Assembly (NCBI RefSeq): GCF_000188195.1
Contig: NZ_GL831077.1
Span: 1-36,206 of the forward strand
DNA from: Succinatimonas hippei YIT 12066
GTDB taxonomy: Bacteria; Pseudomonadota; Gammaproteobacteria; Enterobacterales; Succinivibrionaceae
Length of the DNA: 36,206 bases
Direction of reading: 5' to 3'
In this document: one piece after another, positions 8,245-18,019 of the stretch
Layout of the letters: the number at the start of each line of letters is the position of its first letter
Position numbering within the stretch: the stretch's first letter is position 1
Notes under the pieces: model-generated
Seen by the model: only the letters and a program-made list of their open reading frames with translations
What the model was told of the DNA's origin: nothing
Database searches by the model: none
Program-made: the position numbers and the translations under genes

Positions 8245-9618
8245 ATGTTGCAAATCCATAATACTATTTCACGTAAAAAAGAAGAATTTAAACCGATAAA
8301 TGAAGGCCAGATCGGCATGTATGTCTGCGGTGTGACCGTATATGATTTATGCCATATAGGACATGCGCGTACCTTCGTAAATTTTGATATGGTGGTGCGT
8401 TATTTGCGTTATCGCGGCTATAAAGTTCGCTATATTCGCAATATTACCGATATTGACGATAAAATCATAAAACGTGCCCATGAGCGTAAGGTCAGCGCTA
8501 AAGAGCTTGCTGAGAATTTTATCGTTGAGATGCATAAAGATTTTGATGCTTTAAATATTATGCGTCCTGATGAAGAGCCGCGTGCTACCGAAACTATTCC
8601 TGAAATTATTGCTTTAGTACAGAGACTTATTGATAACGGCAATGCATATGTCGCCGATAACGGTGATGTGATGTTCGCTATTGATACTTTCAAGCAATAC
8701 GGAAGACTGTCAGGTCAGAATCTTGAAGAGCTTGAAGCCGGAGCCCGTATCGAAATTGAGAAAACCAAACGCAATCCTTTTGATTTTGTCTTATGGAAGA
8801 TGTCAAAACCCGGTGAACCTTCATGGAGTTCTCCGTGGGGAGACGGTCGTCCCGGCTGGCATATTGAATGTTCAGCAATGAACCTTAAGTACCTAGGAGA
8901 GAATTTTGATATTCACGGCGGCGGATCTGATCTTATTTTTCCGCATCATGAAAATGAAATAGCTCAAAGCTGCTGCGCATGTCACAGCAAATACGTAAAT
9001 TATTGGATGCACTCGGGCATGGTTATGATTAATCATGAAAAAATGTCCAAGTCATTGAATAACTTTTTTACGATTCGTGATGTGCTTGAGCATTATGATG
9101 CAGAGACAATCCGCTTCTTCCTGCTGTCAGCGCAGTATCGCAGTCCCCTTAACTATACACAGGAAAATCTGGATAAAGCTAAAGCTTCGCTTGCTCGCTT
9201 GTATACTGCATTGCGCGACGTGGTTCCGGTTAAAGCCGAAGGTGAAGATGAGTACACTAAACGCTTTAAAGAACTTATGGATGATGATTTTAATACTCCG
9301 GGCGCCATGGCTGTACTCTTTGATTTAGCTAAAGCCGTTAATAAAGAAGAAGGAGAGACTAAAGCCAAGCTTGCAGGAAGGTTGGTAGAGTTAGGATCGG
9401 TTCTTGGAATTTTATATCAGAACCCGTCATCTTTCTTAAAAGGAGCAGAATCATCCGATAATGACGAAGTTTCGGTTATTGAAGCTTTGATTCAAGAGCG
9501 AAAGGATGCAAGAGCGCGTAAAGATTTTAAAGCAGCTGATGCTGCTCGCGATAAGCTTACTGCGATGGGAATAGTTCTTGAAGACGGTCCGTCGGGAACT
9601 ACTTGGAGGCGTAAGTAA
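8245..9618 (+). CDS. cysS: Cysteinyl-tRNA synthetase
   Basis: This class I synthetase charges tRNA-Cys. The HIGH motif is CHIGHARTF, the KMSKS motif is KMSKSLNN, and the zinc-site elements are in YVCGVTV, HIECSAM and [11 protein letters not shown]. The frame is open upstream to 8206, but ATG at 8245 gives the family's standard start (MLQIHNT, like MLKIFNT in E. coli) and has GAGAGA at 8231-8236 as ribosome binding site. Length is then 457 residues against 461 in E. coli. The C terminus carries the usual DAARDKL anticodon-binding helix. A strong terminator follows at once. Confidence 0.96.
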   Translation: MLQIHNTISRKKEEFKPINEGQIGMYVCGVTVYDLCHIGHARTFVNFDMVVRYLRYRGYKVRYIRNITDIDDKIIKRAHERKVSAKELAENFIVEMHKDFDALNIMRPDEEPRATETIPEIIALVQRLIDNGNAYVADNGDVMFAIDTFKQYGRLSGQNLEELEAGARIEIEKTKRNPFDFVLWKMSKPGEPSWSSPWGDGRPGWHIECSAMNLKYLGENFDIHGGGSDLIFPHHENEIAQSCCACHSKYVNYWMHSGMVMINHEKMSKSLNNFFTIRDVLEHYDAETIRFFLLSAQYRSPLNYTQENLDKAKASLARLYTALRDVVPVKAEGEDEYTKRFKELMDDDFNTPGAMAVLFDLAKAVNKEEGETKAKLAGRLVELGSVLGILYQNPSSFLKGAESSDNDEVSVIEALIQERKDARARKDFKAADAARDKLTAMGIVLEDGPSGTTWRRK

Positions 9619-9625
9619 TTTTTTT

Positions 9626-9650
9626 AGCCGAGGCTCTAAACCTCGGCTTT
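9626..9650 (+). terminator. Rho-independent terminator of cysS
   Basis: AGCCGAGG (9626-9633) and CCTCGGCT (9641-9648) form a perfect 8-bp stem with a 7-base loop, 7 bases after the cysS stop and followed by a short T-rich tail. This separates cysS from the OLD-family gene. Confidence 0.8.
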
Positions 9651-9738
9651 CGTCACTTTTTAAGAGCATAAAAATTGCCAATACTTAAAAATCTTGTATA
9701 AAAACAAGATGAATTAATAAAAATAAAAAGGCAATTGT

Positions 9739-11637
9739 ATGTATCTTGAAACAGCCGAAATTTTCAATTTTCGCGGAATACGTCATTTAAAGATCAATTT
9801 TGAAGAAGATTCTTCGGTTCTCATCGGTGAAAACTCTTGGGGAAAGTCATCTTTATTAAGTGCTTTATGGATGATGCTCGGCACCGGTGAGAAACTTTGT
9901 CAATTTGAAAAAAGCGATCTGTATATTCCAATTCGTCTTTTGGTTGACAATCTCATAGATACTAATGAAGTTCAAGATAAGGCAATTGAAGCTTCGCGCA
10001 ATAAGCGGGAAAACACTCACCAAATTAAACGCAGAGCTCCTTATTCATCTGAAGATGACTCTTTGGTAGCTCCTGATTTTCAGGATGAGCTGCCCTTTGA
10101 TTTGGATCAATACCCTTTGAATTCGGAAAGTATTTCTTATTTAAATGAAAATTTAAGTTTTATGGAAGAAGATACTTTTCATGATAATGCCGATAAACTT
10201 ATTGTCGATTTATTTTTTGCTGAAAACTCTTTAGGGAAAGAAAACAAGCAATGCAAGGAATTACTACAGGAGGCCTGTGCTTATTATCCTGACGGAGTGT
10301 ATCGCATTCATTGGAGAGCTGAGGCTTATACTGATGAAAACGGAAAGTTTATTACCAAGCACAGTCTTCTTAATGAAAATCTGCAGTGTATCGAGTGTAA
10401 TCAGCATACGCTTATTAAAAAACTTATTCGCTTAAATCCGATTTTGCGTTTGCGCGACGGGCGAATGGCTTTTAATTTAGAAAATAAATGTGAAGATGAA
10501 AACGGGGACGTAAAAGACCTGGTAAAGGCTTTTTCCATGCTAAGCGGAGAGTCAGGTACAAGAGCTGATGATATTGTTAAATCAATTTCTACTTTAAGAG
10601 CTGTTACTTCAAAATACCTGGTTAATTCAAACAGTCATTATTTACCGGATAACCGCGAGCATCCGCGCAGTATTAAAGATATGGTAAATCGTCCGGTTAC
10701 AATTGAGAGCTTAAATAATTTAAAACGAACTTTAAATCAGCCCGGAATGAATAAAACGAAGCTGCTTATAAGTTTATTAACAGGAGCGCTTCTTGTTGCC
10801 AATAAGGATTATCAATATGATGATGCAGCGCGACCCATTTTAATCGTAGAGGATATTGAAGGACGTTTCCATCCGTCTTTGCTTTTGTCATTGTGGTCAA
10901 TAATAGATTCTATTCCGTTGCAGAAAATAGTGACTACCAATTCAAGCGATTTGCTTACAGCAGCACCGCTTAGGGTTTTGCGCCGCTTGTGCAAACAATA
11001 TTACGATACGCGCTGTTATAAAGTTAATGAACGTTCATATAATGCTGAGGATTTACGACGCATCGCGTTTCATATTCGCATTAACCGACCGAATACTTTA
11101 TTTGCCCGCTGCTGGATTCTGGTTGAGGGAGAGACTGAAATCTGGCTTATGACTCAAATTGCTTCATTGCTTGGCATAAGTCTTTATTGCAACGGCATCC
11201 GTCCGGTTGAGTTTGCTCAATGCGGTTTACATCCTTTAATGAAGCTTGCAAGACAGTTAGGTATTTCTTTCTTTGTCTTAACCGACGGCGATGATGCAGG
11301 CAAAAAATATGCACAGACGGTAACTTCGTTTGTCGGAGGAAAAAGCGCCAAAGATCATTTAACGGTTTTGCCGCATTTGGATATAGAACATTATCTTTAT
11401 AACAACGGTTACCAGGATGTGTTTTTGCGTTGCTCGGGAATAAGCGGACCTTTAAGAAAAGGAACATCTGTTGATAAAATCATCGAACTTGCGATCCATA
11501 AGCAAAGTAAACCGGGATTGGCTCTTGCAGTTATGGAAGAGATGCAGCGCCGCGGTTCTGACGGGGTTCCGTATTTGTTTAAACGGATTTTTAAGAAAAT
11601 AAGTATATTAAGTCAAAACGAGTACGGTATTGATTAA
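9739..11637 (+). CDS. OLD-family ATP-dependent endonuclease, YbjD-like
   Basis: This 632-residue protein pairs an ABC-type ATPase with a C-terminal TOPRIM nuclease domain. The Walker A motif is GENSWGKSSLL (about residue 30), nearly the same as in E. coli YbjD. Walker B is ILIVEDIEGRFHP (about 368), followed by an IVTTNSSDLL switch. The TOPRIM core has its acidic residues in VEGETE (about 465) and LTDGDDAGKKYA (about 513). It is about 80 residues longer than YbjD, with an acidic Asp/Glu/Ser-rich insertion at about residues 70-150. OLD-type nucleases act in DNA repair or phage defence; the role of YbjD itself is not firmly known. The neighbours are housekeeping genes, so no defence island is evident. 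Confidence 0.85.
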   Translation: MYLETAEIFNFRGIRHLKINFEEDSSVLIGENSWGKSSLLSALWMMLGTGEKLCQFEKSDLYIPIRLLVDNLIDTNEVQDKAIEASRNKRENTHQIKRRAPYSSEDDSLVAPDFQDELPFDLDQYPLNSESISYLNENLSFMEEDTFHDNADKLIVDLFFAENSLGKENKQCKELLQEACAYYPDGVYRIHWRAEAYTDENGKFITKHSLLNENLQCIECNQHTLIKKLIRLNPILRLRDGRMAFNLENKCEDENGDVKDLVKAFSMLSGESGTRADDIVKSISTLRAVTSKYLVNSNSHYLPDNREHPRSIKDMVNRPVTIESLNNLKRTLNQPGMNKTKLLISLLTGALLVANKDYQYDDAARPILIVEDIEGRFHPSLLLSLWSIIDSIPLQKIVTTNSSDLLTAAPLRVLRRLCKQYYDTRCYKVNERSYNAEDLRRIAFHIRINRPNTLFARCWILVEGETEIWLMTQIASLLGISLYCNGIRPVEFAQCGLHPLMKLARQLGISFFVLTDGDDAGKKYAQTVTSFVGGKSAKDHLTVLPHLDIEHYLYNNGYQDVFLRCSGISGPLRKGTSVDKIIELAIHKQSKPGLALAVMEEMQRRGSDGVPYLFKRIFKKISILSQNEYGID

Positions 11638-11641
11638 TCCT

Positions 11642-11671
11642 TTCCCCTTAAATTAAAGAATTTAAGGGGAA
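11642..11671. terminator. Hairpin between OLD-family gene and yicC
   Basis: TTCCCCTTAAATT (11642-11654) and AATTTAAGGGGAA (11659-11671) make a perfect 13-bp stem with an AAAG loop. It lies between the stops of two converging genes. There is no clear T-run, so termination efficiency is uncertain, but the perfect stem and position suggest a shared transcript end. Confidence 0.6.
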
Positions 11672-11683
11672 GATCTAAACAGC

Positions 11684-12553
11684 TTAATCAATATTTTGTA
11701 CTTGTTCGCGCATTTGTTCGATCAGGACTTTAAGCTCCACGGCAACAGATGTAATGTTAAGCGACGATGCTTTTGAGGCCATGGTGTTTGCTTCTCGGTT
11801 AAACTCCTGCATCATAAAATCAAGGCGCTTTCCGCAGCTTCCTCCAGTTTGCAGAATTTTTCTGACTTCTTTTATGTGGGATTGCAAGCGATCGTATTCT
11901 TCTGCTATATCGCTTTTTTGGGCCTGCAGTACTACCTCTTGCTCAATCAGATCCGGGTTTATTTTTATATCCAGATTGAGTTTTTCAAGTTTGCTTTTTA
12001 TTTTTTCACGCTCAAGTGCGGTAAGGGAATCAAGATTTTCTTTAACGGTAACAAGCTGTGCTTCAATGAGTTCCAGTTTATTAAACAAAACCTTTGCCAG
12101 TCTTTGTCCTTCGCTTTCACGATTTTTGTTGAATTCTAAAAGGTTTTCATAAAAGGCTTCGGTGATCTCTTTTTCAATTTCAGACTGCATACTGCCGCTT
12201 TCCACAATAACACCGGGAAAATTAAGAATATCGATGGGGTTAAGACAAGCGTTATTTGCAAGCTTGTTGATCTCGTTTGCAGCATCAACTAAGGTTTTTA
12301 TCAGATCATGATTGAATTCAAGGCCTGAGCTTTCTTTGGGAGTAAAGCGAATAAGGCATTCAAATTTACCGCGCGGAGCTTGTTGCTTTAATATTTCCCT
12401 GAGTTTTCCCTCAAGGCTTTTAAGTCCGTCCGGTAATTTAAAAGTTACTTCAAAATAACGTGAGTTAACTGATTTTAAGTCAATGGCAATTGATCCGGTA
12501 TTACCGTTTTTACGTAAGGAAGCAAAACCGGTCATGCTTTTAATGCAGCTCAT
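11684..12553 (-). CDS. yicC: YicC family endoribonuclease
   Basis: This 289-residue protein matches YicC throughout. The N terminus is MSCIKSMTGFA with the SINxRY-like SVNSRYFEVTFKLPD segment, and the C terminus holds the highly conserved GKRLDFMMQEFNREANTMASKA stretch. YicC members are hexameric RNases that act with polynucleotide phosphorylase on small RNAs in E. coli. It is divergent from pyrE, the same adjacency as yicC and the rph-pyrE region of enterobacteria. ATG at 12553 has AAGGAG just upstream on the minus strand. Confidence 0.93.
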   Translation of the reverse strand: MSCIKSMTGFASLRKNGNTGSIAIDLKSVNSRYFEVTFKLPDGLKSLEGKLREILKQQAPRGKFECLIRFTPKESSGLEFNHDLIKTLVDAANEINKLANNACLNPIDILNFPGVIVESGSMQSEIEKEITEAFYENLLEFNKNRESEGQRLAKVLFNKLELIEAQLVTVKENLDSLTALEREKIKSKLEKLNLDIKINPDLIEQEVVLQAQKSDIAEEYDRLQSHIKEVRKILQTGGSCGKRLDFMMQEFNREANTMASKASSLNITSVAVELKVLIEQMREQVQNID

Positions 12554-12719
12554 CTGTTCTCCTTAAAGTGCGGCAGGCCGCATAATATGCTTTTTATTTG
12601 ATGAAAACAGCTTGGAATAATTTACCATTTACAAAGTGACTATGTAATCAGTTTTTTAGTTTTGCCGTATTTGTTAGAATGTGCGACAAACTTTTGCAAA
12701 GTCGAAAAAGGAGTGCCTA

Positions 12720-13361
12720 ATGCAGGAATATCAGCGCAGATTTATTGAATTATCCTTAAATAAAGGAGTTCTTAAATTCGGTCGTTTCGTTCTCAAGTCA
12801 GGAAGAGTCAGTCCGTATTTTTTTAATGCCGGCGGTTTTTGTACCGGTGCAGATTTAGCTACGTTAGGCTCTTGTTACGCTCATGCTTTAATTGATTCTA
12901 AAATCAATTTTGATGTTTTGTTCGGACCTGCATATAAAGGAATTCCTCTTGCTTGTGCAACCGCCATGGCTTTAAGCTGCGAACATAATGTAAACGTACC
13001 CTGGTGCTTCAACCGTAAGGAAGCAAAAGATCACGGCGAGGGAGGAAATCTTGTAGGATCTCCTTTAAAAGGAGATGTTCTGCTTATAGACGACGTCATT
13101 ACTGCCGGTACGGCCATCCGCGAATCAGCTGAGATTATTAAAAATTCCGGAGCTAATTTTAAAGGTGCCTTAATCGCTTTAAACCGTATGGAAAAAGGGC
13201 AGGGAGATAAGAGTGCAATTACGGAAGCTGAAGAATCTTTAGGTATTAAGGTTATTTCAATTGTCAGCTTCGTTGATTTGCTTACATATATTGAAAGCGA
13301 TCCTAAGTTAAAAGAGCATTTGCCTGAAATGGAGAAATATCGCTCCATGTACGGCGTTTAA
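12720..13361 (+). CDS. pyrE: Orotate phosphoribosyltransferase
   Basis: This enzyme converts orotate and PRPP to OMP in pyrimidine synthesis. The PRPP-binding motif [13 protein letters not shown] is present near residue 122, and [16 protein letters not shown] forms the orotate end. The frame is open from 12681, but ATG at 12720 gives [10 protein letters not shown], aligned with the E. coli start, and has AAAAAGGAG just upstream. The resulting 213 residues equal the E. coli length exactly. The gene converges on queH with 15 bases between stops. Confidence 0.96.
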   Translation: MQEYQRRFIELSLNKGVLKFGRFVLKSGRVSPYFFNAGGFCTGADLATLGSCYAHALIDSKINFDVLFGPAYKGIPLACATAMALSCEHNVNVPWCFNRKEAKDHGEGGNLVGSPLKGDVLLIDDVITAGTAIRESAEIIKNSGANFKGALIALNRMEKGQGDKSAITEAEESLGIKVISIVSFVDLLTYIESDPKLKEHLPEMEKYRSMYGV

Positions 13362-13376
13362 AGAAATGTAGCTTTA

Positions 13377-14003
13377 TTATTTTTGGTACGCCGTATTTTC
13401 TTTACTGAAGACGCAGCCGCAGTATTGCTGATTATAAAAATTAAATTTTTTAACTAAGGCATCGCGGCGCGTCACCATTCCTTTCTTCCTCCAGTCCTTA
13501 GCCCAGTATTTCACTTCGTCGTTTACGAAACTTTGTGCTTTAAATCCGGCATCATCGATTTGCGCTTTATTTTTCCACCTTGACGTGGCTAAGGTTGTCG
13601 TAAAATGCGTAGCTCCTACTTCTTTTGCAAAGAGTGCTGTTGCGCTAAGGCGAAAGGCAAAACAAACACTGCATCTTTGACCGCGTTCCGGTTCTTGTTC
13701 AAGGCCTTTTATAGCGTCAAACCATTTGCGCGGTTCATAATCTCCTACTGTAACGGGGAAATTCAGGAGGGTGCAGAGCTTTATAAGTTCATCTCGACGC
13801 TTAACATATTCAGCTTGCGGATGAATGTTTGGGTTAAAGAAAAATACGAACGGTTTTATATTATGTACTTTAAAGCATTCAAACATTGCTCCGGCACATG
13901 GGGCGCAGCAGCAGTGTATTACTAAAGATGTAAAACCATCAGGCAGCAGTAAGTCCTTTTTTGGGGTATTTCCGAAGTCGGCAGGTAAAATTAAATCCGT
14001 CAT
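13377..14003 (-). CDS. queH: Epoxyqueuosine reductase QueH
   Basis: This 208-residue enzyme carries out the last step of queuosine synthesis, reducing epoxyqueuosine in tRNA. It is the QueH type, unrelated in sequence to cobalamin-dependent QueG. The paired cysteines that hold the Fe-S cluster and metal are visible: CCCAPC near residue 32, CSVCFAFR near residue 120, and the Cys pair (CGC) near the C terminus. ATG at 14003 is preceded on the minus strand by GGAGG. With YhhQ, it indicates a strain that imports a 7-deazaguanine precursor and finishes Q modification itself. No other Q genes are in the window. Confidence 0.92.
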   Translation of the reverse strand: MTDLILPADFGNTPKKDLLLPDGFTSLVIHCCCAPCAGAMFECFKVHNIKPFVFFFNPNIHPQAEYVKRRDELIKLCTLLNFPVTVGDYEPRKWFDAIKGLEQEPERGQRCSVCFAFRLSATALFAKEVGATHFTTTLATSRWKNKAQIDDAGFKAQSFVNDEVKYWAKDWRKKGMVTRRDALVKKFNFYNQQYCGCVFSKENTAYQK

Positions 14004-14021
14004 GTTTTTTCCTCCGCAGCC

Positions 14022-14050
14022 ATTATAAGAAAACTGAAGTTATTTTTCAG
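14022..14050 (-). promoter_or_regulatory. Likely promoter of queH
   Basis: On the minus strand a perfect TATAAT (14022-14027) lies 17 bases downstream of CTGAAA (14045-14050). Transcription would start about 10-15 bases before the queH start codon, just upstream of its GGAGG site. An inverted repeat (AAAACTGAA 14030-14038 / TTCAGTTTT 14046-14054) spans the spacer and the -35 element and could be an operator. Confidence 0.5.
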
Positions 14051-14054
14051 TTTT

Positions 14055-14397
14055 TCAAAAAAGTTCATCTGTTTAACCTCTGCTCTTTAAGTAGAAGATC
14101 TTCGCGCAGTGGATGTTCAGTTTTAAGTCTGGCTTTTTTACTGCTAAAAATATTGTCAGGTAACAGATGTAGGGAAGCTCAATAGATTGGAGCAAAATAA
14201 TAGGAGAACCGGAAAAACCTTAAAGAAGTGAGTTTGAATGTGTCCGCTAATGCTGACGATGACAGTATTGCTGTTTGGCATTTTAAATCCTCAGCTTCAG
14301 GCTTTACAGGACGCTGTCTGTTAAATACTTTTTTTAAATCGAGATAGATTTTCTGAACGTTTTAAAAACATTTACAGGTGCTTTTTGCAAAAAAAAC
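14055..14397. other. Non-coding stretch between queH and the S10 promoter
   Basis: Most of this 340-base stretch shows no convincing gene on either strand. Short open frames exist on the minus strand, but they lack start codons with ribosome binding sites and have no recognisable similarity. The rpsL-rpsG-fusA-tuf genes that precede rpsJ in many bacteria are absent here. It may be a decayed remnant of former coding sequence or an extended regulatory region. Confidence 0.5.
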
Positions 14398-14425
14398 TTG
14401 CTACAAATAAAAAAAAGAGTAAAAT
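14398..14425 (+). promoter_or_regulatory. Promoter of the S10 operon
   Basis: TTGCTA (14398-14403) and TAAAAT (14420-14425) are spaced by 16 bases, 200 bases upstream of rpsJ. The spacer is almost pure A, consistent with a strong, curved promoter. The expected start is near 14432, just before the first leader hairpin. Confidence 0.6.
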
Positions 14426-14436
14426 AATTGCACTTT

Positions 14437-14528
14437 GTCGTTGCCTTGCGCATAAATGCAGGTTAGAAACGACGCCAGCCCTACATTTTTATAATGCGGC
14501 TGAAGAGACTCCCCCTGATTTTGGGGGA
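14437..14528 (+). promoter_or_regulatory. Structured S10 operon leader with attenuator-like hairpin
   Basis: Three stem-loops follow the promoter. The first is GTCGTT/AACGAC (14437-14442 with 14468-14473) with an inner CCT-GC/GC-AGG stem. The second is AGCC/GGCT (14477-14480 with 14498-14501) around CAT/ATG. The third is TCCCCC/GGGGGA (14510-14515 with 14523-14528), followed by a U-rich tail. In E. coli the S10 leader mediates L4-dependent attenuation and translational repression. The last hairpin here is in the right place for such an attenuator. Recognition by L4 is inference. Confidence 0.55.
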
Positions 14529-14612
14529 ATTGTTTTGTTTCACCTCCTCTTGTTGAAAACGTTTTTAAACGGAATAGATGAGAAGGCGGGTGTTTACATG
14601 TTCTTTTTATAA

Positions 14613-14939
<327 letters not shown>

Positions 14940-14956
14940 CGAGGGGGAATAGTACA

Positions 14957-15595
14957 ATGTCAATCGGTTTAATCGGCCGCAAGCTTGGAATGACCCGTGT
15001 TTTTAATCAGGATGGCAAGTCCGTACCTGTCACCGTCATTCAGGTTGAGGCAAACCGCGTTACCCAGATCAAAAATATCGAAACTGATGGCTACTGCGCT
15101 ATTCAGGTTACTACTGGCGAACGCAAGACCAGCCGCATGACCAAGGCTGAAATTGGTCACTTTGCTAAGACCGGCGTTGCTGCAGGTCGTGGCTTATGGG
15201 AGTTCCGTCTTGAGCCTTCCGAGCTTGAAGCTTATCAGGTTGGTTCTGAGATTAAAGTAGACGCTTTCAAGGATGTTAAGAAAGTAGATGTCACCGGCCA
15301 GTCAAAAGGTAAGGGCACTGCTGGTACTGTTAAGCGTTATAACTTCCGTACTCAAGATTTTACCCACGGTAACTCACGTTCCCACCGTGTTCCGGGTTCT
15401 ACTGGTCAGAACCAGACTCCGGGCCGTGTATTTAAGGGCAAGAAGATGGTTGGCCGTATGGGCAACGAGCGCGTTACTGTTATGTGCCTTGACCTCGTCC
15501 GCGTCGACTCTGAGCGCAATCTGCTCCTCGTTAAGGGTGCCGTTCCCGGTGCCAACAACGGCGATCTGATTGTAAGGCCAAGTGTTAAAGCTTAA
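14957..15595 (+). CDS. rplC: 50S ribosomal protein L3
   Basis: A primary 23S-binding protein of the large subunit whose long loop reaches toward the peptidyl transferase centre. The 212 residues begin [15 protein letters not shown] and carry the loop [20 protein letters not shown] with the Gln that is methylated in E. coli, then [13 protein letters not shown]. Length is within three residues of E. coli. The AGGGGG at about 14942-14947 serves as ribosome binding site, 17 bases after rpsJ. Confidence 0.97.
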   Translation: MSIGLIGRKLGMTRVFNQDGKSVPVTVIQVEANRVTQIKNIETDGYCAIQVTTGERKTSRMTKAEIGHFAKTGVAAGRGLWEFRLEPSELEAYQVGSEIKVDAFKDVKKVDVTGQSKGKGTAGTVKRYNFRTQDFTHGNSRSHRVPGSTGQNQTPGRVFKGKKMVGRMGNERVTVMCLDLVRVDSERNLLLVKGAVPGANNGDLIVRPSVKA

Positions 15596-15611
15596 CCTGG
15601 GGTAAAGAAAC

Positions 15612-16223
15612 ATGGAATTAAAGATGATTGGCGCCGACAAGGGCCTGGAAGTGTCAGAGAGCACTTTCGGTCGCGAGTTCAATGAGGCGCTGGTACATCA
15701 GGTAGTAGTTGCATACCAGAGTACCGCTCGTGCCGGAACCAAAGCGCAAAAGACCCGTTCTGAAGTTTCAGGCGGCGGCAAGAAGCCGTTCCGTCAGAAA
15801 GGTACCGGTCGCGCTCGTGCCGGATCTTCTCGTTCACCTCTGTGGCGTGCAGGCGGCACCATTTTTGCTGCCAAGCCGCAGGATTGGACTCAGAAAGTCA
15901 ACCGCAAGATGTATCGCGTTGCAATGCGCAGCATTTTGTCACAGTTGGTCCGTGAGGATCGCCTCTTAGTTGTCGGCGATTTCAAACTTGAAAATCACAA
16001 GACCAAGACTTTAGTCGCTAAGCTCAAAGAGCTTGACTTAAAGAATGTATTAATTGTAAACGGCGAATTTGACAGCGATTTGTTCCTCGCATCCCGCAAC
16101 CTTTACAAGGTTGAGGTTTGCCAGCCGGGCACCGCTGAGTTCAATCCCATTAACCTTATCAACTTCGACAAAGTTGTTATGACCGAAGCCGCAGTTAAGA
16201 AGGTTGAGGAGATGCTCAAATGA
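15612..16223 (+). CDS. rplD: 50S ribosomal protein L4
   Basis: An early assembly protein that lines the exit tunnel and in E. coli represses its own operon through the S10 leader. The 203 residues include the extended loop with [25 protein letters not shown], which reaches the tunnel, and the globular C-terminal part ([10 protein letters not shown]). The stop overlaps the start of rplW (ATGA), giving translational coupling. Its likely autoregulatory target is the leader at 14437-14528. Confidence 0.97.
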   Translation: MELKMIGADKGLEVSESTFGREFNEALVHQVVVAYQSTARAGTKAQKTRSEVSGGGKKPFRQKGTGRARAGSSRSPLWRAGGTIFAAKPQDWTQKVNRKMYRVAMRSILSQLVREDRLLVVGDFKLENHKTKTLVAKLKELDLKNVLIVNGEFDSDLFLASRNLYKVEVCQPGTAEFNPINLINFDKVVMTEAAVKKVEEMLK

Positions 16224-16540
16224 TGTTCAATGAAGCACGTATTATGGAAGTTTTGAGTGCTCCGGTTGTGTCTGAAAAGGCAACCATGTTGGCTGAAAAG
16301 GGCAATACCGTAGTATTTAAGGTTCTTCCGAACGCAAACAAGAAAGAAATCAAAGCTGCCGTTGAAAACATTTTCAATGTTAAGGTTAAGGCTGTTCGTA
16401 CCCTCAATATGCAGGGTAAGTCACGTCGTACCGTTCACGGTATTGGACGTCGCTCTGATTGGAAAAAGGCTTATGTTACTTTAATGCCTGATCAGAACAT
16501 TGATCTTACTGCAGCACCGGCTGAGAAGGAGAGCAAATAA
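16220..16540 (+). CDS. rplW: 50S ribosomal protein L23
   Basis: A protein at the tunnel exit that provides the docking site for trigger factor and SRP. The 106 residues contain [19 protein letters not shown] and the conserved end [23 protein letters not shown]. The first ATG at 16220 overlaps the rplD stop, and a second ATG follows at once, so the exact start is uncertain by one codon. The C terminus extends about six residues beyond E. coli L23. Confidence 0.96.
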   Translation: MMFNEARIMEVLSAPVVSEKATMLAEKGNTVVFKVLPNANKKEIKAAVENIFNVKVKAVRTLNMQGKSRRTVHGIGRRSDWKKAYVTLMPDQNIDLTAAPAEKESK

Positions 16541-17355
16541 TGGCTATTATTAAAGCTAAGCCTACTTCCGCAGGTCGTCGTCACGTTATCCAGATTAAGT
16601 CTTTTGACTTATGGAAGGGCGGTCCTTTCGCTCCACTCGTTGTTGAGAAGCGCAAGACCGGCGGTCGTGATAACTACGGTCATATTTCAACTCGTCACAT
16701 CGGTGGCGGTCACAAGCAGCGTTATCGTTTAATCGATTTCAAGCGTCAGAAGGACGGAATTGAAGCCCGTGTTGAGCGTCTTGAGTATGATCCTAATCGC
16801 TCAGCTCATATCGCTTTGGTTCTTTATACTGACGGCGAGCGTCGTTATATCCTTGCTCCTAAAGGACTTAAAGTCGGCGATAAGATTATGTCCGGCGACA
16901 GCGCTGAAATTAAAGTCGGCAATTGCCTCCCGATGCGCAATATTCCGCTCGGCACTAACATTCACGCAGTTGAATTAGTTCCCGGTGCAGGTGCAAAGTT
17001 TGCCCGTTCTGCCGGTTCTTACTGCCAGCTTTTGGCTCGCGAAGGTGAATATGTCACTTTGCGTATGCGTTCAGGCGAAATGCGCCGCGTATTGGCCAAC
17101 GGTCGTGCAACTATCGGTGAAATCGGCAACAGCGAACACATGCTTCGTCAGTTAGGTAAAGCCGGTGCTAACCGCTGGCGCGGTGTACGTCCTACCGTTC
17201 GCGGTATGGCAATGAACCCTATCGATCACCCGCATGGTGGTGGTGAAGGCCGTAACAAGGGCATTCAGCCTCGTTCGCCTTGGGGTACTCCTTGCAAGGG
17301 CTTCAAGACCCGCAAGAATAAGCGTACTGAGAAGTACATTATTCGCCATCGTTAA
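16540..17355 (+). CDS. rplB: 50S ribosomal protein L2
   Basis: A large, universally conserved 23S-binding protein needed for subunit joining and peptidyl transfer. The 271 residues hold the GRNNYGHIS-like block ([22 protein letters not shown]) and the C-terminal [17 protein letters not shown] segment with the histidine close to the catalytic centre. Its ATG overlaps the rplW stop by one base (TAATG), and the ribosome binding site GAAGGAGAG lies inside rplW. Confidence 0.98.
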   Translation: MAIIKAKPTSAGRRHVIQIKSFDLWKGGPFAPLVVEKRKTGGRDNYGHISTRHIGGGHKQRYRLIDFKRQKDGIEARVERLEYDPNRSAHIALVLYTDGERRYILAPKGLKVGDKIMSGDSAEIKVGNCLPMRNIPLGTNIHAVELVPGAGAKFARSAGSYCQLLAREGEYVTLRMRSGEMRRVLANGRATIGEIGNSEHMLRQLGKAGANRWRGVRPTVRGMAMNPIDHPHGGGEGRNKGIQPRSPWGTPCKGFKTRKNKRTEKYIIRHR

Positions 17356-17375
17356 CAGTTAACTGAGGATATAAC

Positions 17376-17660
17376 ATGCCACGTTCTCTGAAGAAAGGGC
17401 CGTTTATTGACGAGCACTTACTGAAGAAAGTTGAGCAGACCATGAATGACGGCGACAAAAAGCCGATCAAGACCTGGTCCCGCCGCTCAATGATCGTACC
17501 TGCCATGATCGGTATGACTATCGCCGTCCACAACGGTCGTCAGCATGTACCGGTTTACATTGTTGACGAAATGGTAGGTCACAAACTGGGCGAATTCGCC
17601 CCGACCCGTACTTTCCGCGGTCATGCCGCAGTTGATAAGAAAGCTGCAGCAGCTAAGTAG
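17376..17660 (+). CDS. rpsS: 30S ribosomal protein S19
   Basis: A protein of the 30S head that pairs with S13 near the A-site tRNA. The 94 residues start [19 protein letters not shown], and the core runs [27 protein letters not shown] with [16 protein letters not shown] near the end, all typical. GAGGA at 17365-17369 precedes the ATG. The C terminus has a short Ala/Lys tail. Confidence 0.97.
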   Translation: MPRSLKKGPFIDEHLLKKVEQTMNDGDKKPIKTWSRRSMIVPAMIGMTIAVHNGRQHVPVYIVDEMVGHKLGEFAPTRTFRGHAAVDKKAAAAK

Positions 17661-17671
17661 GAGTGAGCTAA

Positions 17672-18007
17672 ATGTTGGAAGTTAAAGCAGTACATCGTTA
17701 TGCAAGAAGCTCCGCTCAGAAGACCCGTTTGGTCGCTGATCAAGTACGCGGAATGCCTGTTGACAAGGCCTTGAATTTACTTAAGTTCAGCCCGCGCAAG
17801 GCTGCACAGTTGATTTACAAGGTTGTTCAGTCAGCTGTATCAAATGCGGAGCAGAATCAGTCTTTAGATGCTGATCGTCTGTTTGTTTCTCGTATCCTGG
17901 TTGATGAAGGTCCGTCCTTAAAGCGTATTATGCCGCGTGCTAAAGGCCGTGCAGATCGCATTGTTAAGCGTACCTCTCACATCACCGTATACGTTGCTGA
18001 GCGTTAA
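17672..18007 (+). CDS. rplV: 50S ribosomal protein L22
   Basis: A tunnel-lining protein whose beta-hairpin, with L4, forms the constriction and is a site of macrolide resistance mutations. The 111 residues carry [24 protein letters not shown] and the hairpin region [31 protein letters not shown] at 17660-17665 is the ribosome binding site, a short distance after rpsS. Length equals that of E. coli within a residue. Confidence 0.97.
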   Translation: MLEVKAVHRYARSSAQKTRLVADQVRGMPVDKALNLLKFSPRKAAQLIYKVVQSAVSNAEQNQSLDADRLFVSRILVDEGPSLKRIMPRAKGRADRIVKRTSHITVYVAER

Positions 18008-18019
18008 CAGGAGCATAAG

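Noticed and set aside
11754-12152. Long open frame opposite yicC
   Set aside because: It is antisense to a well-conserved gene and has a Ser/Phe/Cys-rich composition typical of a shadow frame.
14000-14068. A 22-residue minus-strand open frame with AGAGG site, overlapping the queH start as ATGA
   Set aside because: A perfect TATAAT promoter lies inside it and would start the queH transcript downstream of its start codon, so it would often not be transcribed. Nothing else supports it.
14070-14200. Possible decayed minus-strand gene before queH
   Set aside because: Two frames read plausibly for about 35 residues but are interrupted by stops, lack starts, and resemble no family I recognise.
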